From the NCBI GenBank assembly GCA_033675265.1, contig JAUJYZ010001029.1, positions 62,001-126,000 of the forward strand: a stretch of 64,000 nt of DNA, read 5' to 3'. The position numbers and the translations under genes were made by a program. This document shows, piece after piece, positions 23,108-35,372 of the stretch (position 1 is its first letter; the number at the start of each line of letters is the position of its first letter). This stretch comes from Actinostola sp. cb2023. Lineage: Eukaryota > Cnidaria > Anthozoa > Actiniaria > Actinostolidae. Below the pieces are notes generated by a model that saw only the letters and a list, made by a program, of their open reading frames with translations, searched no databases and was not told the origin of the DNA.

Positions 23108-24449
23108 GAGCAGGGATTTAGTATTGCAATTGTAAATCCACACTCAGTTACATAAGGTAGCAATAAGATTATTGGGCACCGTTTGGTCTGAACATTGCTT
23201 TTATCGTGTGGGCACATATTATAATATATCAAATTAAAGTCATAAATTACAATTTGACTGCTCTGCTCAATTAACCATATCAGAATTGATGGTATGTGGT
23301 ACCGTTGTCAGTTCAGCTCCCGTAAGATTTACAACGATGTTATGAGATTTTTCTAATATCTGTAATATATATATAAGTAGTTATAATGTAAAGACGGCAC
23401 ATTACTTGTTTAAATTTACGCCATGTCAATGGGAGATAAACGGAAACGCGCTAAAAATCGCTTGAAAAACCATCATGTACGAGTAGACAGACCACATGTG
23501 GTGTTTGTCAGTTTCATCCACTTTGACGTCATGAAAATTCCAAGATATTACCTCTATAAATAATAATTTCAAATATGTTGTAGATATGAATCTTGGAAAC
23601 TTTCACGTCAAATAGCGGGGTGATGTTTTGCTTTTGAGTTACAGAGTTTTTAGTTTGTGCCGGCCTGAATCACTGAGGAAGGTTGTAGTATCAACCGAAA
23701 CGTCCAAATTAAATTAAATTTCTAGTCAGTGACAACAATTCTAGTTTTTCATTTTTCGCTTAACATGCCTGACTACAACTACCACATTTTCAACTGAATC
23801 ATTATTGTTGCTTTGTATACTTGTGTTGGGTCGAGGTAATGTCTGTCATTATATTGATGGAGAAGAGCAGGATTTTGTATTGTATGTGAATCAGCCGCCA
23901 TCTTGGTCCACCAAGGTCGTGGTCAAGCAAGATGGCGGCCGCATCAAACTGAACGGAAATTTTCCAATATTCATTTTCAAACAGCTCGTTATCAATTTGT
24001 TTATCCTTGTCTGCTGCTCAAGACCTGAAATGCAGTTTCCCATTGAAGTGGTTGGATTTATTTTTTTGGCTTTGGTGAATGCAAATTTAAAATTACAGAA
24101 GTATGTAGTTGCAGAATACTACGCAAAATAATGTGTGGTCTTTGCAGGACAGGATGAGTAGTCAAGACTGCGTAGATTGAGCCCAACCTTGCATGAACTA
24201 GTATGCCGGAAATTTCCACTATATTTAGGTTTTATTGTAAGGGCTATTATAACCCACCCACTCATACAAGCTTCTGTGACATTCTGTATAATTAGTGTGA
24301 CGCACAAGATGTCCGTTTTGAAAAGAAGGATTGAGTTCACTGATCATTTTAGGTTTCCTTTGATACTTGTTATTCGTCTATTTTAGTTATTTGTATTAGC
24401 ACAGGGCCCTTTTTAATAATAATAACTGGTGTATTTGAGCCTTTTGCAG
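23108..24449. other. no gene recognised
   Basis: Repeat-derived and unassigned sequence. It holds the hammerhead-like motif at 23,673 and an inverted pair of GCCGCCATCTTGG / CAAGATGGCGGCC at 23,893-23,942. A 108-aa plus-strand ORF at 23,805-24,131 runs through that pair and shows no domain. Confidence 0.35.
23673..23705 (+). ncRNA. hammerhead-like core motif
   Basis: CTGAGGA (fits CUGANGA), then stem II GGTTG / CAACC with a TAGTAT loop, then GAAA and CGTCC. This is the best match of four such motifs in the window. An upstream CACGTC at about 23,605 could form stem III and the cleavage site. Such ribozymes are known in Penelope-like elements and retrozymes. Confidence 0.4.
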
Positions 24450-24462
24450 ATTATACTACTAT

Positions 24463-24499
<37 letters not shown>

Positions 24500-24669
24500 G
24501 CTACTACTACTACTACTACTACTACTACTATTACTACTACTACTACTAATACTACTACTACTACCACTACTGCTACTACTACTACTATACTACTACTACT
24601 AATATACTACTACTACCACTATTACTACTACTATTACGACTACTGCTACTACTACTACCACTAGTAATA

Positions 24670-24711
<42 letters not shown>

Positions 24712-24722
24712 CACTAGTAATA

Positions 24723-24782
<60 letters not shown>

Positions 24783-24901
24783 CACTAGTAATATACTACT
24801 ACTACTATACTACTACTACTACTACTACTACCACTACTGCTACTACTACTACCACTACTAATATACTACGACTACTGCTACTACTACTACCACTAGTAAT
24901 A

Positions 24902-24958
<57 letters not shown>

Positions 24959-24969
24959 CACTAGTAATA

Positions 24970-25011
<42 letters not shown>

Positions 25012-25183
25012 CACTACTGCTACTACTACTACCACTACTAATATACTACTACTACTACTACTACTACTACTACCACTATTACTACTACTACTACGACTAC
25101 TGCTACTACTACTACCACTAGTAATATACTACTACTACTACTACTACTACTACTATTACGTACTACTACTACTACTACTAATA

Positions 25184-25218
<35 letters not shown>

Positions 25219-25237
25219 TTACTACTACCTCTACTAT

Positions 25238-25279
<42 letters not shown>

Positions 25280-25296
25280 CACTACTAATATACTAT

Positions 25297-25340
<44 letters not shown>

Positions 25341-25497
25341 TTACTACTACTACTATTACTACTACTGCTACTACTACTACAGACTGCTACTACTATACTA
25401 CTACTACTACTACTACTACTACTGAGTACTACTACTACTACAGTACTACTGCTGCTGCTGTTGCTGCTGTTGCTGCTGTTGCTGCTGTTGCTGCTGC

Positions 25498-25498
<1 letters not shown>
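24450..25498. repeat. 1 kb (CTA)n-rich trinucleotide array
   Basis: Mostly ACT/CTA trinucleotides broken by CCACTAGTAATATA, TGCTACTAC and ATTACTAC variants that recur in blocks, so the array has higher-order units. The last 60 bp switch to CTG/TTG. ORFs across it (poly-Ser, poly-Val) are artefacts. Confidence 0.92.
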
Positions 25499-25558
<60 letters not shown>

Positions 25559-25610
25559 CACTTTATTTAAATAGGATGACACATGAAAGCAATGCTTACA
25601 AACCAATACA
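25499..25610 (-). mobile_element. retroelement 3' tail, (TAA)n plus CACTTTATTT
   Basis: (TAA)19-like repeat followed by CACTTTATTTAAATAGG. Read on the minus strand this is an AATAAAG-type 3' end with an (ATT)n tail, like those near 26,646, 36,987, 37,621 and 55,861. Confidence 0.5.
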
Positions 25611-26512
25611 ACAATGGAACAGTAGAATTAATTGCTGTATAGGTTTCGTTGTCGATATAGCGAGAATTAGCTGTCCTCCTTTCAATCTTACTTACAATGG
25701 CAGTCTTACAATCTTACTTATAAGACAGAAAAATAAAAATAAATATCTTGCTCCTGATTTACTATTTTAGTTAACATTTTTATGGATTTTGTTCAGTTAA
25801 TCAACAAACAACTCGTTTATTTCGTGGCGCAACTGAACTTTTTCGCTGTGTTATTCACACGAGTGAAATAATAATTAATATAATGAAATACAGAAGGCAT
25901 TTACTTACCTAGTTAGAGTTGATATATGAGTATATGCGGGCAACAGTTCATACCGTCAACATTCACAAAATGTTGGACCCGTCTTGTAATACTGAAGATA
26001 AATTGTACACCTATGTTTTGGGAGGTATTTATTTATTTGACGACGTCAGAATAAATGCGGCATTGCTTAACAAAAGTTATTGACGTCATCTAAAGGACTG
26101 AATGCGCACTGATAAACAAAATCATGATAATTAGCTAAAATCATAATACCGTAATGCATCGTTACAAATTACCCTTGAAAAATCCGAAGTTAACCGCTTA
26201 ACTCTTGAAAACAATTGCTTAATTTGGTAAGCTTTCAAGAGCCCAGCTTTGATAGAATGGGTAGGGCAGGAACTTTATTCTTGCAGTAATCATTTGTTCA
26301 CTGACTCCTACTCTTACAAGGGCTTTCCTTCCTTCCTTCTTCAGTGCAATAATAGCTATAATCCACCCTAAAATGATCATATTTGACACTTTTCAATATA
26401 TTTTGAACTTTCTGTTGTGATTTCTTTCATCAAAGTTATGTGTCATATGTTATCCAAGTTTTTGTGATCAGTCGGCTCAGATCGAACAAAGCAAATCTAG
26501 TCAATGTTTCGG
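25611..26512. other. no gene recognised
   Basis: AT-rich unassigned sequence. Two GACGTCA motifs lie near 26,040 and 26,088. Nothing else is supported. Confidence 0.4.
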
Positions 26513-27176
26513 TTAGTCTCCCTCGCAGCCGTGCTAAGTGTCGTCACGCAACGCTCTCTCCCCTCAGACACGGCTGCTTACCCGAGCTAAACATTCCGTT
26601 CCAATTGTAAGTGTTTAGCCAATCATATCACGTTATTCGATATTCATGTTAATAATAATAATAATAGTTTATTCACAATTCATCACACGTACACGAAAAT
26701 AAACAAATATAATAATATATACATGAAAATACATGAAAAATTGTGAAAGGAGGTGAAAGAGGTTATCCCTCCCTGTTCACTGGTTGTCAACAACTCGACA
26801 CTCCCATGCTCATGTTTCGTTGTTTATTTACCTAAGAACATTGCAAAGTTAGGAAATGAATTCACATACACGATTTACTAGTCTTCTTGGCAGCCGTGTT
26901 TAGTGTATTGGTTTAGTGTATTGCCCAGTTAAACTCTTTGATACTCGTTCATATGAAATTATTTCGCTGCAAGGCAAAACGCTTCGTCAATGGACGTCAT
27001 CTTGTTTGTCACTGGTCTTTGGTATGTTCGGTATGGCGCGAACCTTGGCCTGTTTTCGGGCAAAGAGCTCTGATTGGCTAATTCTGTGGAACGGAATGTT
27101 TAGCTCGGGTAAGCAGCCGTGTCTGAGGGGAGAGAGCGTTGCGTGACGACACTTAGCACGGCTGCGAGGGAGACTA
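26513..27176. mobile_element. 664-bp hAT-type non-autonomous element
   Basis: The ends TTAGTCTCCCTCGCAGCCG and CGGCTGCGAGGGAGACTA extend into inverted arms of about 85 bp (GCTAAGTGTCGTCACGCAAC). The 8-bp target duplication TGTTTCGG lies at 26,505-26,512 and 27,177-27,184. Inside is a nested retroelement tail ((AAT)n, AGTTTATTCACAA, about 26,646) and a second degenerate end (CTAGTCTTCTTGGCAGCCG, about 26,879). Confidence 0.88.
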
Positions 27177-27184
27177 TGTTTCGG

Positions 27185-27830
27185 TCCGAATTCGACAGCA
27201 TTTTGCTTGTGGATGGCTGCTATCCTGGTGCCGGTGTACTGCGAATTTCCTGTTAATTATTCGGAGTCATTACGAGGGGAACTGATGTGTAAGCTTCGAA
27301 AATCTGTGATCAAAAAGTACATGTTCTATTCTCGTCCAAGTCCTTCTAAGTATTTGAAAGCAGCTTTGATCACTAAAGCCAGAAACTTTGCGGCATTGGA
27401 AGGCCGGTCCTTGATGTTATTTATTTATAAGAATCTTGTGCAACTGTATAGCGCCTGGCCCAGTATAAAAGTAAAATAATGATGTTTAAAACTGATTGAT
27501 ATTTTACTACTGTTGAGTTGTAATATTTTTACAATCGATGTTTCGAGGATATTTTGTTTATACTGAAGAAGAGCGGGCAACGTGTGTAAAAATATTTCAA
27601 CCGCGCTCCTTATATATATGAAATATTTGCTCGCGAATAGGATTTTTATGTTTTTTCTCTGACTGCATTTGCTGTTAAGTTATATTAATATGCATGACAT
27701 TAGGTTTTGCTGTGCAGATACCAAGTTATCTGAATAAAATGAAATTCTATCACCTTCATAGTGAATAGAAAAACCATATGAAAAACCAAAGACCAATTGT
27801 TCAGCTAAAGAATGGTCGTAATTAAGTAGA
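27185..27830. other. no gene recognised; one 90-aa ORF
   Basis: A plus-strand frame (27,207-27,479) begins MWMAAILVPVYCEF and is basic, but has no recognisable domain and abuts the hAT element. I leave it as unassigned. Confidence 0.3.
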
Positions 27831-27873
27831 CAAAAGGAAACTTAATCTATCGACGTGAACTGGGGTAGTAACA

Positions 27874-28326
27874 TTACTTAGATTGGGAGTTGGTGATTGA
27901 GGACTTGGCTTTAAATGAGGAGGCGGGCTGTGAAACTTTCCCACGGCCACGAAAATTACATAACTTCGGCTGATGAGGCTTCTCGCATTTAAAACAGAGG
28001 TGCTTATAAGCACAACCGGCACAGTCAGCCCCCTTGCTAAACCTAAAACAATAGCCCTTAGGGACACGATCAGGCGTAAGCTTACTGTGAGGGAGCTGTG
28101 GTGTGTTTTTCCGTGGCAGTGACTGCTGTGAACGCATCCACAGTTCCCAATGAATATTACTCCATGGGAATGATGACAGCTGTGCCTGCCTCAGGAAGCG
28201 GAAATTTTCGTCATAGAATTGCCAATTATGACCTCGACCTGCCAAGTCCCGAACCACCTCCCCATATTTCATGAGGGCAGGTGCTAATGTATTTTTAATA
28301 GGTAAATTAGCTTGTACAACATACAT
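27874..28326 (-). pseudogene. DIRS-like retrotransposon gag fragment
   Basis: A 150-aa frame with the pattern PKGYCFRFSKGADC followed by CAGCAYKHLCFKC and CEKPHQPKLC, a CCCH-like zinc-binding array, preceded by GHNWQFYDENFRFLR and FPWSNIHWELW blocks. I know this arrangement from the first ORF of DIRS-type YR retrotransposons. No RT, RNase H or recombinase frame follows within reach, so it is a fragment. It could also be a gag-derived host ORF. Confidence 0.55.
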
Positions 28327-28663
28327 GTGGTTTACTTGTTCCTTTTGGGGGATTTTAACGTCGAACTCGACAGGTATTTGAGGTATTTTTATAATTTTTC
28401 GATCCTTGAACTACGAACGAATGTCAAAATCGGCGCCCAAAAATTCACTCAAATAAAACCCAAAATATCAAGAAAACCACTCAAAAAGCTTCAAAAACTA
28501 TCAATCTTTTATTTTCGAATACGTTTTTAGAAGTTTACACATGAAAAGATCTCAAACGGAACGGATATTTGAACTCGATGAAACTTGTTTTCTTCATCCG
28601 TCATTTTGTTTCGGTTTCTTCAACATTCAAATCGACGTAGAAAATTTATCGAAGGGTAATAAA
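28327..28663. other. no gene recognised
   Basis: Short stretch between the gag fragment and a foldback. A 72-aa plus-strand ORF shows no features. Confidence 0.3.
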
Positions 28664-28848
28664 ATAAATAAACCCCTTTCTGGCTTACTGGTATATCGGC
28701 TGATAATGTCCTTGGCTTAGAGATGGTCCTCAAAATATCACAGTTGCCCTCGAAGCTTCGCTTCTCGGCCAACTGTTCATTTTTCGGACCATCTCTCAGC
28801 CGCGGACATTATCAGCCGATATACCAGCCGCCAGAAGGGGTTTATTTA
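28664..28848. mobile_element. 185-bp foldback MITE
   Basis: Arms of about 75 bp (ATAAATAAACCCCTT..., GGTATATCGGCTGATAATG, GAGATGGTCC) are mirrored around a loop near 28,760. Similarity includes the flanking TAAATAAACCCC, so the boundary is approximate. Confidence 0.7.
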
Positions 28849-29132
28849 CTAAATAGCCCAGATAGCCCGACATACGAATCCTGTCAAAGTGTGATTACAC
28901 GTGTCGAAGATGTATAGGTTCCGGCATGAGAATATAAACTTCGAACTAATCGAAGAAGAATATAAAAGAGTTGGGTGCTTTGGAGTTATTTGAGACAGCA
29001 TAAAGCAGGAAGGAACCTGCTCTGGATAAATAATGTACTATATATACGTAATGCGGTTGCATGCATGGATCGATGTGACTAGTCTCTTTCGCAGCCTGTT
29101 TTACTTTCATCGTACCTTTTCCTCTGTTAAAG

Positions 29133-29620
29133 TGCAACTAACCCCTGTGAGATTGTTTTAAAAATCTATTCAATATATAATAATATATTAATATATAATT
29201 CAATATATCAATATATAATTCAATATATGATGAATAGTTAGTGGGTTCAGTATTTTGTGAATTGAACTTTGCGTTTATGAGTTATAGAGGTTTGAAATCT
29301 CAGTATGCAAATTTGATGACGTCTACTAAGGAATTTGCCATAACTTATTTAGACTTTTTCAAGAAGAACTTATTTTTTTAAATGGGCAAAAAAGTTATAA
29401 AATCATTTATAAAGACTGAAAATATTCTGTAAGTTTACAAATGTCAATAATCAGCAAAAGGGCGTTTTTGTATAATAAATGATTCCTTAGTAGACGTCAT
29501 CAAATTTGCATATTGAGATTTAAAACCTCTATAACTCATAAACGCAAGGTTCAAATCACGAAATACTGAACCCACCAATGAATAGATTTTTAAAACAATC
29601 TCATAGGGGTTAGTTGCACT
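29133..29620. mobile_element. 488-bp TTAA-type foldback transposon
   Basis: TIRs begin AGTGCAACTAACCCCT, with arms of about 200 bp at the left and 140 bp at the right, and TTAA on both sides (29,129-29,132 and 29,621-29,624). Position 29,757 onward carries a duplicate of the flanks with a single TTAA and no element, which confirms the boundaries. Confidence 0.93.
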
Positions 29621-29756
29621 TTAATGCTAGTCAGCTAATTAATAGGACCATATGTTACTATTCTAAAGTGCCAAGCACTTTATCAATGGATTGTTTTTAT
29701 AGCGTATATTCAATGGAAATAGATAGTAGACTAGGGTGTGACATGCATCCAACCAA

Positions 29757-29815
29757 CACCTTTTCCTCTGTTAATGCTAGTCAGCTAATTAATAGAACCG
29801 TATGTTAGAACTTAC
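29757..29815. repeat. unoccupied duplicate of the TTAA target site
   Basis: CCTTTTCCTCTGTTAATGC and the following GTCAGCTAATTAATAG match the left and right flanks of the 29,133-29,620 element joined at one TTAA. The surrounding segment is therefore duplicated in tandem, and only one copy was hit. Confidence 0.88.
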
Positions 29816-31929
29816 TATTCAAAGTGCAAAACATAGCTTTATTTCCATTGAGATCGGTAAAATATTGACACTCTCTCTTTCGACGTTATAAATTAAAAGC
29901 GGACACATCACATATTATCACATTTTAGTAGAAACCAACTAGCATACTATCACGAATCCTGCAATCTGATTGGCTAACGTACTCACTGACAATTGGGCCT
30001 CGCTGACAATTGACTCATAGAAAACTCGAACTCGTAGTCTAATTGTTAAATAGGATTAGATTGTAATTCCGGCAATATATCTTTTTTCTTTAATAGATAT
30101 ATTTTGCGCAATATAAATTATTAAATTAAATTATTATTATTAATTAAAATCTAAATACGAATTGGGAGACGAAGATAACATTTACAAGCGTATAAAAACT
30201 ATAGAAAAAACGTCATGTGACGCTGACAGTCGGTATGTTCACATCCTTCGCGCACTCTTTCTAACTTATGCTCACTCTGATTGGTCGAAATTACAACACA
30301 GATTCCCGTGAGGTCCATCAGACGGGTAAGGGAAGACAACTGGTCAGCGGTCGACCCGTGCCGTCTGATAATCAGGCTATTACATGAAATACAAATCTTC
30401 TGCTATTTTCGATTATTAGTTCGTGTATTTTGTTTCTATATATTTTTTTGCTAGAGATGTTACGTAGGCCAGGACTAAACAAAAATATGTAAAAAAGTCC
30501 AGAGTAATCTTTTTTGATCATATCGTTTGCATGCACGTACGCCACTGACGGTGTGTTGGTCGATATGACTTTTCATTAAAGACTATTATTTTCAGAATCA
30601 CCAAACATGGCTGACAAGCTGTTGTAATTTCATTCCCCTATAGTTATGATTGCAAACCAGCAATTGGCTATTTAGGTCGACGGATATTTGTCAAGTTTGT
30701 TTTTCCTTCATTTTCTCGAATATTTGAAGCAAAAGATCCCTAGCTTTGCTCCCTTTTATCTGGGTTTCGATACGAGAACCATAAATACTCCCATAGAATA
30801 TCTAGCGATGCTTTTTAAATGTGCCAACCAGAGATTGATTGGCAGATGAAATAAAGAAACTTTGTAAGAGCTATAATTATGATGATGGTTGGTAAATTAA
30901 CATTCACCAAAGAAAATGTTTATAAAAAGTGTACGCCATACTTCTCTTTCTGCGACATCTTCTTGTTGTTGTTCTTCTCTTTATTTCTCCTGTTTCCCTA
31001 TTATTATTCTAACGTCCTTAGTTAATGTAGACCTTTCCGCTAAAATGTCATATTAAATGAAATGATGTCCTCCCTTTCCCCCCGATATATATGAAGTAAG
31101 TAAACAACTGTCTGTATTAGCCCATCGTGCGTTAAGTGCTCCTCCATGATATTTGGTAAATCATACTCTGTGATATTCGGTGAGTCCTACTCTATGATAT
31201 TCGATTCTTTGATAAAAAGAGGTTGAATCGAAATAGATCCCTTTGAATTCAAATGCAAGTAAGTGATTAAACTATTCAACCGGTAAAACCTCCAGGAGCG
31301 TTGTCTGCTGCCAATTGACGTAGACGAACTATGTGCTGTGCCTCTTTAGAATAGCACTAGAGTCGATCGCAGGATGTTATGACAGATAATATAATCACCA
31401 AATGAAACTGACCACAATAGATTTTGGTGTGCAGAGTTAATCACTAGAAAAGTTGTTTTAAAAACTTTAAAAATAAGTTTATCCAAGTTATATGATTGTG
31501 CATTGAAAATTCTTCGAATTATTCCCAAATTTTGAACGTGAAGGCACCACGGAACTACTGAGACTGAGATTGCTTTGTCAGACGGTTCAGAATTCATCAG
31601 TTCTCTTTCATATTCTTATTTAGTCGTGTCTGCCGATCGATCTGTTGTAGCGCGATTCAGTAGCGAGTCAGTATTGAAACCTATATATAGCAGCTGCTGT
31701 CGGTATGCTTACTTGAGTTCCATCCAACAGCAATTTTCTTATTTATAATTTGTAAAGCCATTTATGAAATTTAGAACTATATTCAGATACTTAATATTTA
31801 TATTCAATTAACTTTTCTCGATCGGATTCGAAAACGTCTTGCAAATTATTAAATATTTTTCTAATCCTTTTATATATACCTAACCAAAAATATACCTAAC
31901 CAAAAAAAATTCTGCAGCTTTAAGATATA
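29816..31929. other. no gene recognised
   Basis: AT-rich, repeat-poor by eye. Contains a GATTGCAAACCAGCAAT MITE end (about 30,650), a small palindromic CATCAGACGGG / CCGTCTGATAATC pair (30,315-30,365) and a duplicated GATATTCGGTGAGTCCTACTC-like motif near 31,150-31,205. No ORF is convincing. Confidence 0.35.
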
Positions 31930-32240
31930 TATATGAGGTCTGTTTTCTTAAAAGGAGTCTTGTTGACGAAGACCCGTTCTGTATTAACAGTCCTCATTGT
32001 TGTACTCCTAGCAACAAATCATTACTATATGTATAACCGCTCTACTGTACAGTATAGAGCACTCTAGCGACACGGATAACAAGCTTCATTTGAATCTATA
32101 TATATATAATTATGATATATGAGGACTGTTTTCTTAAAAGGAGTCTTCTTGACGAAGACCCGTTTTGTAACTAACAGTCCTCAATTATTGTTGTACTCCT
32201 AGCAACAAATCGACCCCAAAATGAAAACCAACAGCAAAAA
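31930..32240. repeat. two copies of a GAGGACTGTT hairpin repeat
   Basis: Each copy reads TGAGG(A/T)CTGTTTTCTTA, then GAGTCTTCTTGACGAAGAC, then AACAGTCCTCA, making a nested stem. A third copy is at about 35,165-35,230. The sequence is conserved across copies, so it may be a mobile or structured unit. Confidence 0.6.
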
Positions 32241-32437
32241 AGCGTTCTGATACTTTCACGTAAAACGACTATCTCGAGTTTTTGGATACTGCGCATGCAC
32301 GAGCTAAAACAACATCCTAGGTGATTTTGATACAATGATATGAGGTCTGAGAATCATGAGAAAGTGTGGAAGTGACCTGTACTTTCAAAGAACAGCCAAA
32401 CTTCGAGCTAAAACAACATCCTAGGTGATTTTGATAC

Positions 32438-32980
32438 AACAAGACGCTCAATGAGCGTACACTCGGGCTTATGACAAGGACAATGTCAGTTGCGTGAGGA
32501 GGGACATGACAATGACTGACAGTTGCGTGACGAGGGAGACTTAATGTATATATGTGTCGGTGAGCATATTAGATAAAAATCTCCGAATCGTACTTCCGTA
32601 GCATGTACTTGGAACGTCCAGTTGAGGTTCATATTCATGGTCAGACGGTTCTGATAACGTCTTTGGTTTCTTCGTTATCGCAGAGGAAAGTTGAACTTCG
32701 TATCTTTTAAACATCCAATTGATTCAGACTACGGTATGATGTGACAAAGCTCGACCAATCTGCTGTCTCTGCCTATACATTGAAAGATCTTGTTCGATTT
32801 ATCTCGAAATCAGAAAGGAATTATCGATTAAAAATCAAAAGCTGCTTCTGTTAGATTTAAGATGTGACCTCAAGTGACCTCAAATACGTTTAAATACGTA
32901 CGACAGCGTACCTTAAGAGTCGGAGATCTTTATCTATGAGCCACCGACACAAATATTCTCCCTTGTCACTGAGCGTCTTC
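32438..32980. mobile_element. foldback element with ends AACAAGACGCTCAATGAGCG
   Basis: The left end includes GGACAATGTCAGTTGCGTG and GTGTCGGTGAGCAT; the right end (GAGTCGGAGATCTTTATC, CACCGACACAAATA, GAGCGTCTT) is the inverse. The same element recurs more completely at 39,591-40,049. Confidence 0.7.
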
Positions 32981-33129
32981 TTCTGTAATAGATCCCTAAA
33001 ATCTAAGGACGTTTTGATTTCGATTGTATTTTTGCCGTTCACTGACCTGTTTTGAGCGTGGAAATTCTGTTCTAACAAGGATCACACAACTGTAGTCGTA
33101 CTGAATTTTTCAAACGTGGAATAAAACAT

Positions 33130-34080
33130 CCATCGTGAGTTACTGAAAATATTAAACTCGACTGGCTCGATTGTTTGCATGACTTCTGTACATATAGCTT
33201 TCTGTCAATAGATGTAGTTACATCGCTGGTCGTGAGTTTAATTATAAATACTCAAGGACATACGACTGGACTGTACACGTACTATTACAATTAGCAACAA
33301 ACATGGCATAGCGAGGTCATGATAGTTTTTGAGTTCATTTCATTTACTTTTCAGTCTCGACTGGCTCAATTAGCAACAAACATGACAACATAGCGAGGTC
33401 TTGATACTTTTTGAGTTCATTTCATTTGCTTTTCAATTCATTTTTTGATGAGTTCGAGTTCGTGGAACGACGTCGTACAACAGCCGATAAAACACGGGCT
33501 TTAAACACGCTCATTTCACGGACATAACTGTACACATACTATTACAATTAGCAACAAACATGGCATAGCGAGGTCATGATAGTTTTTGAGTTCATTTCAT
33601 TTGCTTTTCAGTCTCGACTGGCCTGATTGTTTGCATGACTTCTGTACATGTACATATAGCTTTCTGTCAATAGATGTACATGTAGTTATATCGCTGGTCG
33701 TGAGTTTGATTATAACTAGAATCCTGACCTTTCAATATCTTGAAGATCTCAAACTGCTTTCAAATAATCTAAGATTAAATATCTACTTGAGTCCTGTGTG
33801 TCGTTTGTTTAGTGATTAGAGCGGTTTTCCGCGAATTCAGGGAGTTCAATTATAAATACTCAAGGACATAACTGTACACGTACTACTTACAATTAGCAAC
33901 AAAAGGCCTACTCTGGGGTCCAATGTCGCCTAATAACAAACATGACATAGCGAACTAGAATCCTGACCTTTCGATAGCTTGAAGATCTACAGCTGCTTTC
34001 AAAACTAAGATTCAAATTCACTTGAGTCCTGTGTGTCGTTTGTTTTCCCTTATCTGCTTCAGGAGTAATCTTGAAACTCG
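33130..34080. repeat. locally duplicated segments
   Basis: Blocks such as TAGCAACAAACATGGCATAG (33,293 and 33,550), CTTTCTGTCAATAGATGTA (33,200 and 33,661), CAAGGACATA...GTACACGTACTA (33,255 and 33,863) and CTAGAATCCTGACCTTTC (33,716 and 33,955) occur two or three times in shuffled order. No gene is seen. Confidence 0.65.
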
Positions 34081-34216
34081 ATACGATCAAATACTTCGCA
34101 TTCTTTCTTCATTCTTCGCATTTTTTCTTCATTCCATGACCATGAAAAAAATAAAAAAATGAATAAAAAGAAAGTGTATTTTCTAACTCGGGCTTCCTTC
34201 GGAAGTGCCCGAGTAA

Positions 34217-35163
34217 TGATATGAGGTCTGAGAATCATGAGAAAGTGTGGAAGTGACCTGTACTTTCAAAGAACAACCAAAGTTCAAGCTAAAACAACAT
34301 CCTAGGTGATTTTGATACAATGATAAATTATTGTTGTAGTCCTAGCAACAAATCGACCCCAAAATGAAAACCAACAGCAAAAAAGCGTTCTGATACTTTC
34401 ACGTAAAACGACTATCTCGAGTTTTTGGATACTGCGCATGCACGAGCTAAAACAACATCCTAGGTGATTTTGATACAATGATATGAGGTCTGAGAACTGA
34501 TCATGAGAAAGTGTGGAAGTGACCTGTACTTTCAAAGAACAACCAAACTTCGAGCTAAAACAACATCCTAGGTGATTTTGATACAATGATATGAGGTCTG
34601 AGAATCATGAGAAAGTGTGGAAGTGACCTGTACTTTCAAAGAACAGCCAAACTTCGAGCTAAAACAACATCCTAGGTGATTTTGATACAATGATATGAGG
34701 TCTGAGAATCATGAGAAAGTGTGGAAGTGACCTGTACTTTCAAAGAACAGCCAAAGTTCGAGCTAAAACAACATCCTAGTGATTTTGATACAATTTGAGG
34801 TCTGAGAATCATGAGAAATGAGTGACCTGTCTTTCAAAGAGCCAAATCATGAGAAAGGTGTGGAAGTGACCTGATATACTTTCATGAAAAAGTGTGGAAG
34901 TGACTGTACCAAACTTCGAGCTAAAACAACATCCTAGGTGATTTTGATACAATGATATGAGGTCTGAGAATCATGAGAAAGTGTGGAAGTGACCTGTACT
35001 TTCAAAGAATAACCAAAGTTCAAGCTAAAACAACATCCTAGGTGATTTTGATACAATGATATGAGGTCTGAGGATCATGAGAAAGAGTGGAAGTGACCTG
35101 TACTTTCAAAGAACAGCCACACTTCGAGCTAAAATAACATCCTAGGTGATTTTGATACAATGA
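34217..35163. repeat. 103-bp satellite, about eight copies with rearranged units
   Basis: The unit starts GATATGAGGTCTGAGAATC and ends CCTAGGTGATTTTGATACA. Full copies are near 34,217, 34,480, 34,588, 34,691, 34,955 and 35,057; copies near 34,795-34,950 are scrambled. One isolated copy is at 32,336. A 160-bp segment (34,325-34,480) duplicates 32,183-32,345. Confidence 0.88.
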
Positions 35164-35164
35164 T

Positions 35165-35230
35165 AATGAGGACTGTTTTCTTAAAAGGAGTCTTCTTGAC
35201 GAAGACCCGTTTTGTAATAACAGTCCTCAT
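35165..35230. repeat. third copy of the GAGGACTGTT hairpin
   Basis: It abuts the end of the 103-bp satellite, as another copy does near 32,110. The two repeats may travel together. Confidence 0.55.
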
Positions 35231-35334
35231 ATATATCTTTAAAAAGTTGCATAATTGTTTTGATTAGGTATAAATATATATACCTATGTGTCACCTAGTG
35301 GACGTGATTTAGCGGTTGACTGCGCGCGGATCAA

Positions 35335-35372
35335 ATCAGTCTTAGGCCGAATGGCCGAAATGTACAATTAAA
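35335..35372 (+). ncRNA. weak hammerhead-like stem-loop
   Basis: CTTAGGCC, loop GAAT, GGCC, then GAAATGTAC. The stem and GAAA are right but the CUGANGA box is lost. Confidence 0.2.

Noticed and set aside
23805..24131. 108-aa plus-strand ORF
   Set aside because: Runs through an inverted repeat pair and shows no protein signature.
25178..25606. Poly-Ser/Val/Ile ORF on the minus strand
   Set aside because: Produced by the (CTA)n and (TAA)n arrays.
34217..35163. Regular repeats that might suggest a CRISPR array
   Set aside because: Units are contiguous 103-bp copies without unique spacers, and the DNA is eukaryotic.
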